Of a stretch of 17,678 nt of DNA, positions 7,491-13,100 are shown piece after piece. The position numbers and the translations under genes were made by a program. Where the stretch lies: contig DCTE01000040.1 in NCBI GenBank assembly GCA_002329405.1, forward strand, positions 1-17,678, written 5' to 3'. The notes below the pieces were generated by a model. That model was not told the origin of the DNA. It saw nothing but the letters and a program-made list of their open reading frames with translations, and did no database searches. This DNA is from Ruminococcaceae bacterium UBA1448. Lineage in GTDB: Bacteria > Bacillota > Clostridia > Oscillospirales > Ruminococcaceae. Numbering within the stretch: the stretch's first letter is position 1; the number at the start of each line of letters is the position of its first letter.

Positions 7491-9575
7491 TCACTCTACT
7501 GTTTTGGGTACCGTCATATACATGCCGTCGGTGGTTGGTGCATTGAAAAGCATCTGTTCCCGGGTAAAACGGCTGGACGGGATATCCTCCCGGAAAACAT
7601 TCTTCAGTGGGACAACGTGGGCGGTAATCGGAACGCCTTCGGTATCCAGTGCTAAAAGCTGGTCTGCAAAGGCGATGATGTTGCCCATCTCGTCCGGCAG
7701 ACGGCGCTTTTCTTCATCGGTCAGTGAGAGCCGGGCAAGGTTTGCGACATTTTCAATGTCGATCAGACTGGCGTTTTGGCGTTTCTGTTTCTGGGATGCA
7801 ATATGCTCCTGCTTGAATTCCTCCAGCAGCCCAAGTACTTCCAGCTGTTCAGTGCTGACGGCAGACGGAGCACTGGTCATTGGGCAGGATGCGTCTTTGA
7901 CCTTCGGGAACGCGATGACATCCCGCAGCGAATCAGCACCGCACAGGATCATGACCAGCCGATCCAGCCCAAATGCAAAACCGCCGTGGGGCGGTGTGCC
8001 GTACCGGAAGGCATTGACCATAAACCCAAACCGGTCCTGAATCTCCTCATCCGAAAAACCAAGTGCTTCAAACATGATTTTTTGTACCTGCTGGTCGTAG
8101 ATACGGATGGAACCGGAGCCCATCTCAACGCCGTTGAGAACCACGTCATAAGCCTGCGCCCGTACACGTCCCGGGTCGGTCAGCAGATACTGGACATCTT
8201 CCGGGTAGGGCATCGTAAAGGGGTGATGGGTTGCAACCCAGCGTTTTTCTTCTTCCGACCATTCAAACTGGGGAAAATCGGTGACAAACAGGAATTTATA
8301 GACATTTTTGTCCCGCAGTCCCAGCAGATCTCCCAGGTCGAGACGCAGTGAACCGAGTACCCGCCGGACTGTCGCCAGCTTGTCGGCGCAAAAGAGGATA
8401 AAGTCGCCCGGATGGGCGTCTACTGCTTTGATGATTGCCCGGATATCCGATTCGGAGAAATACTTGGTCAGGATGGAATACACTTCTCCATCCGGCCGCA
8501 GTGCAATCCAAGCCATCCCGCCCGCACCGTAGCTCTGTGCCTTGCGGGTCAGCTCATCAATAGTCGAGCGGGTAAATGCGTTGCCGCCCGGTACACAGAT
8601 TGCCCGGACAACGCCCCCCGCATCTGCTACCCTGCGGAAAACCGCAAAACTGCACACCTTTGCAATATCGGTGATATCGACAATCGGCAGTCCAAACCGG
8701 AGGTCGGGTTTATCCGAACCATAAACATCCATCGCCTGCTGCCAGGTCATTCGCAGAAAAGGCTCCCGCATGTCCAGCCCCTTCATTTTGCGCATAATCT
8801 GCTTAAACAGGCTTTCCAGATGCTGGAAAATGTCCTCCTGCTCGACAAATGACATCTCCATATCGACCTGGGTAAATTCCGGCTGCCGGTCGGCGCGCAG
8901 GTCCTCATCCCGGAAACAGCGGGCAATCTGGTAATACCGGTCAATGCCGCCCACCATCAGCAGCTGCTTATAGATCTGCGGCGACTGGGGCAGAGCGTAA
9001 AAACTGCCGGGATGGACACGGCTGGGCACAAGGTAGTCGCGTGCACCTTCCGGTGTGGATTTGCAGAGCATTGGTGTTTCAACATTGAGAAACCCTTTTT
9101 CGTCCAAAAAGTCCTCAACCACCCGAACCAGTTTGTGACGGGTTTTCAGGTTATGATAGAGAGAACTTCTTCTCAGATCAAGATATCGGTATTTAAGCCG
9201 CAAATCTTCTCTTACCTGCACATTATCATCCAGCTCAAACGGCAGCTGGCTTGCTTGCGACAGGATAACCAGCTTTTGGGCCATCAGTTCGATGGTGCCA
9301 GTCTGGAGACGGGGGTTGTAGGTCTCCGCTGACCGAATGCGGATATTGCCGGTCACCTGAATGACCGACTGGCTGCGCAGTTTTTCAGCTGATGTGAAAT
9401 CTTCCGGGGTGAGATACTGCTGGTTAAAAACTACCTGCAAAGTACCTTCCCGGTCTTTGAGATCAATAAAGATGACGCCGCCCATATCCCGTTTGGTCTG
9501 GACCCATCCGGCGGCGGTTACGGTGCGGCCCACATCTTTTTCTCGGAGCGCACCGCAGTAATCGGTTCTCATCAT
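7491..9575 (-). CDS. aspS-gatC: Fused aspartyl-tRNA synthetase :: GatC
   Basis: One uninterrupted frame of 694 residues. Residues 1-585 are a bacterial-type class II AspRS: an OB-fold anticodon domain (about 1-110), motif 1 region (KYRYLDLRR, 128-136), the flipping-loop stretch TPEGARDYLVPSR (174-186), motif 2 (CFRDEDLRADRQPEFTQ, 220-236), a GAD-type insertion (about 300-420) and motif 3 (GFAFGLDRL, 532-540). It ends normally at about SAVSTEQLEVLGL. A charged linker (about 586-603) leads into a whole GatC domain (about 604-694, DNA about 7494-7766), with NVANLARLSLTDEE, PLKNVFRED and NAPTTDGMYMTVPK as in free GatC of about 95 aa. No in-frame ATG or GTG near the junction would make GatC separately. 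GatC holds GatA and GatB together, so the fusion should tether the synthetase to GatCAB. AspRS here is probably non-discriminating (inferred from context). AAGGAAGG precedes the ATG pair; either Met may be used. Confidence 0.97.
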   Translation of the reverse strand: MMRTDYCGALREKDVGRTVTAAGWVQTKRDMGGVIFIDLKDREGTLQVVFNQQYLTPEDFTSAEKLRSQSVIQVTGNIRIRSAETYNPRLQTGTIELMAQKLVILSQASQLPFELDDNVQVREDLRLKYRYLDLRRSSLYHNLKTRHKLVRVVEDFLDEKGFLNVETPMLCKSTPEGARDYLVPSRVHPGSFYALPQSPQIYKQLLMVGGIDRYYQIARCFRDEDLRADRQPEFTQVDMEMSFVEQEDIFQHLESLFKQIMRKMKGLDMREPFLRMTWQQAMDVYGSDKPDLRFGLPIVDITDIAKVCSFAVFRRVADAGGVVRAICVPGGNAFTRSTIDELTRKAQSYGAGGMAWIALRPDGEVYSILTKYFSESDIRAIIKAVDAHPGDFILFCADKLATVRRVLGSLRLDLGDLLGLRDKNVYKFLFVTDFPQFEWSEEEKRWVATHHPFTMPYPEDVQYLLTDPGRVRAQAYDVVLNGVEMGSGSIRIYDQQVQKIMFEALGFSDEEIQDRFGFMVNAFRYGTPPHGGFAFGLDRLVMILCGADSLRDVIAFPKVKDASCPMTSAPSAVSTEQLEVLGLLEEFKQEHIASQKQKRQNASLIDIENVANLARLSLTDEEKRRLPDEMGNIIAFADQLLALDTEGVPITAHVVPLKNVFREDIPSSRFTREQMLFNAPTTDGMYMTVPKTVE

Positions 9576-9616
9576 TTCGATTCAATCCTTCCTTTATCCG
9601 GCGGTTTTGACGGAAA

Positions 9617-9665
9617 AATAAAAAAGTCTTTCGTCCCAAACAACAACTGTTTAGGACGAAAGACT
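9617..9665 (-). terminator. T-box-controlled intrinsic terminator
   Basis: The stem AGTCTTTCGTCC / GGACGAAAGACT (outer ends 9665 and 9625), with the inner pairs AAAC/GTTT and a short loop, is followed by TTTTTTA on the minus strand. Its 5' arm contains the CCTAA needed for the antiterminator, so the two folds exclude each other. It ends about 45 bases before the AspRS::GatC start. Confidence 0.93.
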
Positions 9666-9904
9666 GACTTCCGCGGTACCACCTAATTTGGACCTTACGG
9701 TCCCAACTCAATACTGCTCAATGCAATATCTATCGGATATAACGGTCCGCCCCCGTCTGAGCCTACTTGGAAGGAGGTTCCTCCCTTTGGGTCAGCAGCT
9801 CCGGGATGTTCTTCAAAAGGAAATCTGTACCGCAATCCCACCGCCTGCGGCTCTCTGGAACGACCATTCCAATCTACTCTTCCCATCAACGCGATTTTAA
9901 ATAT
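9617..9904 (-). promoter_or_regulatory. T-box riboswitch leader of the aspS::gatC-gatA-gatB operon
   Basis: The minus-strand leader shows the T-box parts in order. Stem I has AGTA (9875-9878), AGAGAG (9851-9856) and a specifier region GAAGAACATCCC. Then come the stem III region and the T-box itself, AGGTGGTACCGCGG (9671-9684), and finally a terminator. The specifier region holds AAC (9808-9810, Asn), followed by A as is usual, overlapped by GAA (9809-9811, Glu). No Asp triplet (GAC/GAU) is present there. TTAGG (9682-9686) can pair with CCTAA (9651-9655) in the terminator arm, giving the antiterminator. Uncharged tRNA would therefore switch the operon on. Exact leader ends are estimates. Confidence 0.95.
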
Positions 9905-9910
9905 GCAATC

Positions 9911-9939
9911 ATTATAAACACGTCTTGCGAATTTGTCAA
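9911..9939 (-). promoter_or_regulatory. Consensus promoter of the T-box/aspS::gatC operon
   Basis: On the minus strand TTGACA (9934-9939), a 17-bp spacer and TATAAT (9911-9916) match the sigma-A consensus exactly. Transcription should start near 9904, just before stem I. A promoter this strong fits control by premature termination rather than at initiation. It sits in the gap after the PAP2 gene; no terminator for that upstream operon is evident. Confidence 0.92.
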
Positions 9940-9978
9940 GAACTTTTTTGTCGGTTTCCAGATTTTTTTACTTCGATA

Positions 9979-10530
9979 TCATAAGATCATCAGTCCGGCT
10001 GCACCGCACAACAACCCCAGCCCTGCGCCGGCCAGCACATCCTCCGGCCAGTGCAGACCGGCTGCCAGACGGCTCAGCCCAGTTACCGCCGCCAGAATGA
10101 TCATCCCCCATCCCAATATAGCCGACAGACGGAACATCGTCAGTGCCAGGACAAATGCACTGGCAGTATGGTTGGATGGGAAGGATTTACCGCCCTTTTT
10201 TTGGACGAGCGGACGGATAGAAAGCTGCTCATAGGGACGTTTGCGGTTGATCTTTCGTCGCAGCAGCCCGGAAATAAACAGACATCCAGCCGGAAAAACC
10301 ATCGCTCCGATCAGTGCTGTACACTGTTCTGCGGCAAATCTACTGGAAAGGGCCACCCATCCCATCAGACACAGCTGCACTGAGTAGACTACGAAAAAGA
10401 GGGGAGGCAGACTGCGGACAAGCCAAATCGCCAGTCTTTCCCGTCTGCTGCTTTTTCTCCAAAAATTTAAGATTCGGTCGTATTCCGACTCAGTCCAGTG
10501 GAACAGATTCAGTCGTTCAGAGACATTCAT
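9979..10530 (-). CDS. PAP2-family membrane phosphatase
   Basis: A 183-aa membrane protein of the PAP2 (phosphatidic acid phosphatase type 2) superfamily, which removes phosphate from lipid phosphates or pyrophosphates such as undecaprenyl pyrophosphate. Three motifs are visible: C1 ending in KRP (97-99), with Arg at 91 where Lys is usual (or K93 in a shorter spacing); C2 PSNH (118-121); and C3 SR-x5-H-x3-D (153-164). Hydrophobic segments lie at about 34-58, 72-90, 123-138, 139-157 and 165-182. The start overlaps the stop of the HAD gene (ATGA, 10527-10530) and lacks a good ribosome binding site of its own, so translation is probably coupled. The substrate cannot be decided; a cell-wall lipid carrier role is plausible. 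Confidence 0.9.
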   Translation of the reverse strand: MNVSERLNLFHWTESEYDRILNFWRKSSRRERLAIWLVRSLPPLFFVVYSVQLCLMGWVALSSRFAAEQCTALIGAMVFPAGCLFISGLLRRKINRKRPYEQLSIRPLVQKKGGKSFPSNHTASAFVLALTMFRLSAILGWGMIILAAVTGLSRLAAGLHWPEDVLAGAGLGLLCGAAGLMIL

Positions 10531-11213
10531 GCTTCAATGACCGATAGAATGTCGGGAACGCTGGTGACGGTATAATCAACCGGCAGGTCGGTGGTCTGCC
10601 GCTTGCGGTTGAGCCAGCAGCAGGGAATGCCATAAGCGACCGCGCCTTTGATATCACTGGACAGAGAATCGCCCACCATCAGGACCTTTTCCTTCGGGGG
10701 ATTGCCCAGCCGTGCAAAGACAAAGTCAAAGTATTCCTTCTGCGGTTTCTGAGAACCGGCTTCTTCCGAAACAAAAATGCCGTCGCACAGCTCCGCCAAT
10801 TCTGAGGTTGCCAGCCGGTTTTTCTGTACACGGGTTACGCCATTGGTTGCGAGGTAGAGCTGTGCGCCCATTTCCTTGATCTTTTGGCAGAGTTCCAGCG
10901 CACCGGGCAGCAGGATATTGCCCTCTGCCAGTCCGTCCAGATAGTCCTGGTTTGCTTTTACACCGTCTCCAGTGAATCCGATTGCGTCAAAAAAGCGGGC
11001 GAACCGGTTGTCCAGCAGAAAACTTTTGGCAATGCTTCCCTTTTCAAATTCCAGCCACATTGCATCATTGATCTTCTGATAGGTGTGAATATTGTCATCT
11101 GTCCACGCAATGCCGTACATCGTAAACAGACGGTGGAGGGCGTTGATTTCAGCTTTGCCAAAATCAAAGACGGTATCGTCTGCATCCATCAGGATGATGT
11201 CATATTTTTTCAT
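10527..11213 (-). CDS. HAD-family phosphatase, YjjG-like nucleotidase
   Basis: A 228-aa haloacid dehalogenase-type hydrolase. Motif I is MDADDT, giving nucleophile D10 and acid/base D12. Motif II is LATNG (T123), motif III has K156 (SQKPQKEYF), and motif IV is GDSLSSD with D182 and D187. A helical cap lies at about 15-100. Length and motif context resemble the YjjG/YfnB group, which dephosphorylates non-canonical pyrimidine nucleotides; that substrate is an inference. The start at 11213 is chosen because GGAG lies eight bases upstream; the ATG at 11231 lies before that ribosome binding site and overlaps the previous gene's stop. It is the middle gene of a tight three-gene unit, 14 bases after the Ser-rich protein gene and overlapping the PAP2 gene. 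Confidence 0.9.
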   Translation of the reverse strand: MKKYDIILMDADDTVFDFGKAEINALHRLFTMYGIAWTDDNIHTYQKINDAMWLEFEKGSIAKSFLLDNRFARFFDAIGFTGDGVKANQDYLDGLAEGNILLPGALELCQKIKEMGAQLYLATNGVTRVQKNRLATSELAELCDGIFVSEEAGSQKPQKEYFDFVFARLGNPPKEKVLMVGDSLSSDIKGAVAYGIPCCWLNRKRQTTDLPVDYTVTSVPDILSVIEA

Positions 11214-11227
11214 ATCAGCTTCTCCCT

Positions 11228-11854
11228 TCATTGGTTGTCAGTTGATGTGTCGGTATCCGGTTCACTTGCATTTTTGGTGTTTTCCGATGCGGAGGACTCA
11301 GAAGAAGAGGATTCTTCCGATGACTCATTACTGGTTCCGGTGTCAAATACGCTGCATTTCAGATAGATCCCTTCTTCGGTACAGCAGTACATCACGCCAT
11401 CCACCAGCAGAAAGGGAACAGTATTTCCTCCGAAGTTACAGCTTCCGTCCACGATCGGGAAGGTATTTTGATTGCCAGTCGTAACAGCAGTCAACTCCTC
11501 TGTGGAATCTCCCTCAGGCTTTTCAGACAGTTGTTCAGATGTGACCATATAGTAAGTGCCGTCGTACAGAAACAGTGGAGGATACAGATAGTCAGCCGCC
11601 GTCATCTGCTTTTCGGAAAAGAGGATTGAAACAACAGCAGTTGCGCCGCTGGTCAATACCAGCAGGACTACCAACACGATACAGATGACCTGGGTCGTTT
11701 TGAACTTCAATTTTTTCTTTTCATTTTTGCTCAGCCGGTGGGGCAGCTTTTTGCGGCGCTGCTCTTCTTTTTGCTGTTGATGTCTGGCGAGAAGCTCGGT
11801 GGCGCGGCGGGTCTCTGTCTGATAATTGCTGTTTTTTCCCTTGTTTTTAGCCAT
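11228..11854 (-). CDS. Hypothetical single-pass membrane protein with Ser-rich tail
   Basis: I do not recognise this 208-aa protein. Residues 1-52 are very basic (many K, R and Q) and probably cytoplasmic. Residues 54-79 form one strong hydrophobic segment. The remainder should lie outside, by the positive-inside rule. The outer part (about 80-170) repeats two similar short stretches, PLFLYDGTYYMVT (93-105) and PFLLVDGVMYCCT (147-159), suggesting a small beta fold, and contains C139, C157, C158 and C167. The tail (172-208) is almost all S, E, T, D and N and is likely disordered. AAAGGA lies nine bases before the ATG and a consensus-like promoter lies upstream. It is first in the operon with the HAD and PAP2 genes. 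Confidence 0.85.
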   Translation of the reverse strand: MAKNKGKNSNYQTETRRATELLARHQQQKEEQRRKKLPHRLSKNEKKKLKFKTTQVICIVLVVLLVLTSGATAVVSILFSEKQMTAADYLYPPLFLYDGTYYMVTSEQLSEKPEGDSTEELTAVTTGNQNTFPIVDGSCNFGGNTVPFLLVDGVMYCCTEEGIYLKCSVFDTGTSNESSEESSSSESSASENTKNASEPDTDTSTDNQ

Positions 11855-11913
11855 AATGTCTGTTCCTTTCCAAGCCCGTCCGGGAGATCATTCTGCCGTG
11901 GTGCAATACAGCT

Positions 11914-11942
11914 ATTATAACGCAAACCGTTTCGTAAATCAA
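11914..11942 (-). promoter_or_regulatory. Promoter of the Ser-rich protein/HAD/PAP2 operon
   Basis: On the minus strand TTGATT (11937-11942), a 17-bp spacer and TATAAT (11914-11919) lie about 60 bases upstream of the first gene. Confidence 0.8.
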
Positions 11943-11971
11943 CTGGACCGGATGTAAACATTCCGCTATAA

Positions 11972-12007
11972 AAAAGTCCTGAAAACCGGATGGCCTTCAG
12001 GACTTTT
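11972..12007 (-). terminator. Terminator after the isomerase-like gene
   Basis: AAAAGTCCTGAA (11972-11983) pairs with TTCAGGACTTTT (11996-12007), 12 bp, with a T run on the minus strand. It separates the isomerase-like gene from the next operon's promoter. Confidence 0.9.
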
Positions 12008-12017
12008 CATCTGTTGT

Positions 12018-12935
12018 TTATTGTTCAGCAGGGTTAAACATCAGATCACGGATATAGCGGATGGTGTATTCAACACCCCATTCGCCCTTTTCTCCCTGCC
12101 AGGTGCGGGAGTGGGGTTCGATTGACAGATAGCCGTCGTATCCGTGTTTGTACAGGATACCAAAGAAGGCTCTCCAGTTGATGGAATCAATGCCTGCGGG
12201 CGGGTTGTCGTAGTGGTTGACCTGCGGCATGATCTCTTTCATCAGTACCTCTTCCATTTCAGGATGCTGTCTGCAAAGGTCTCTCAGTTTCCATGCAAAC
12301 GGTTCATTGGAATTGCCCAGCTGGACAACACCTTTGATATGGACATAACCAAAACGGCTGCCCCATTCAAATGCTTCTCTCAGATAAGCACCCTGATCGC
12401 CGCCATGGACAAAGCTGTGGGAGGGGTCATATTTCAAATACAGTCCGGGAACTTCGTCTAAAACCAGCTTCCACTGTTCGGGGGTGGTGATGTAGTTGCC
12501 GCCCATGATGCAGTTGACGATACAGGTTTTCATGCCAGCCTGTTCTGCTTCAGCAACGATCATTTTAAGTGCCGCGATCGCAGCCGTGATGTTCTTGTAA
12601 TAGGTCAGCTGGGGAACGTATGCGACGCTGCAAAGATAGTGTTTGGCGCCCAATTCCTTGCCGGCTTTGATGATTGCCCGGACATTGTTCCATTCTTCTT
12701 CATTGATCGAGCCGTCTTCATTCAGCAGATGACTTGCCCAGCGGCCGACAGCACCGACCTCAATACCGGTGCGCTCAGAGGCTTCCTTCAGCTGCGGGAC
12801 AATTTCATTGATCTGTTCGATCGGCATTCCAAAATATTCAGTAGGGTTGAAGTCCAGTTCGGCAAAGTCAAGACCGAGTTTTTTAAGGTGGTCAAACTCT
12901 TCCGGCTGCGGACGAATGATCATACCAAGTTTCAT
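12018..12935 (-). CDS. Sugar phosphate isomerase/epimerase-like TIM-barrel protein
   Basis: A 305-aa protein of the xylose isomerase-like TIM-barrel (AP endonuclease 2) superfamily, whose members isomerise or epimerise sugars or act on inositol derivatives. Likely metal or active-site residues are D170 and H173 in KYDPSHSF, H199 in YVHIKG and E273 in LSIEPHS. By eye, the first canonical metal-binding Glu (an xLEN-type motif) is replaced by V140 in CIVNC. The substrate is unknown. The ATG at 12935 has AAAGGA about 11 bases upstream and gives the usual barrel start MKLGMI; in-frame ATGs at 12947 and 12959 are alternatives. The gene stands alone between its own promoter/operator and a terminator. 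The operator suggests control by sugar availability through a LacI/CcpA-type protein. Confidence 0.85.
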   Translation of the reverse strand: MKLGMIIRPQPEEFDHLKKLGLDFAELDFNPTEYFGMPIEQINEIVPQLKEASERTGIEVGAVGRWASHLLNEDGSINEEEWNNVRAIIKAGKELGAKHYLCSVAYVPQLTYYKNITAAIAALKMIVAEAEQAGMKTCIVNCIMGGNYITTPEQWKLVLDEVPGLYLKYDPSHSFVHGGDQGAYLREAFEWGSRFGYVHIKGVVQLGNSNEPFAWKLRDLCRQHPEMEEVLMKEIMPQVNHYDNPPAGIDSINWRAFFGILYKHGYDGYLSIEPHSRTWQGEKGEWGVEYTIRYIRDLMFNPAEQ

Positions 12936-12968
12936 ACGAAACAACATCCTTTCCTGCATAGCAAGTAA

Positions 12969-12984
12969 ATGTAAACGATTACAT
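12969..12984. promoter_or_regulatory. LacI/CcpA-type operator (cre-like)
   Basis: ATGTAAACGATTACAT is an imperfect palindrome with a central CG and matches the classical cre consensus WTGNAANCGNWNNCW. It lies directly downstream of the -10, over the expected transcription start (about 12984), so a bound repressor should block initiation. It may bind CcpA or a dedicated LacI-family sugar regulator; no such regulator is in the window. Confidence 0.7.
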
Positions 12985-12990
12985 ATGACA

Positions 12991-13018
12991 ATTATAATAG
13001 CTTTACCCCAAAAGTCAA
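12991..13018 (-). promoter_or_regulatory. Promoter of the isomerase-like gene
   Basis: On the minus strand TTGACT (13013-13018), a 16-bp spacer and TATAAT (12991-12996) sit immediately upstream of the cre-like operator. Confidence 0.82.
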
Positions 13019-13053
13019 GAGAAAAATATCGTTTTTGGCGAATTGTTTAGAAA

Positions 13054-13094
13054 CGCCTCTGCCGGTTTGTGTACAGTCACAACAGGCAGAGGCG
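13054..13094 (-). terminator. Probable terminator after the cation transporter gene
   Basis: CGCCTCTGCC (13054-13063) pairs with GGCAGAGGCG (13085-13094), 10 bp, with a further inner TTGTG/CACAA pairing. The following tail on the minus strand (TTTCTAAAC) is only weakly U-rich, so efficiency is uncertain. Confidence 0.65.
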
Positions 13095-13100
13095 CAGCAT

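Noticed and set aside
7491..7766. A separate gatC gene overlapping the end of aspS
   Set aside because: The GatC domain is in the same frame as AspRS with no stop between, and no in-frame ATG or GTG with a ribosome binding site is present at the junction.
8308..8852. Several long plus-strand frames opposite aspS::gatC, gatA and gatB
   Set aside because: They have no ribosome binding sites or recognisable protein features and are explained by codon bias of the conserved genes on the other strand.
9808..9813. A tRNA-Asp specific T-box, as expected for an aspS gene
   Set aside because: No GAC or GAU occurs in the specifier region; only GAA and AAC fit.
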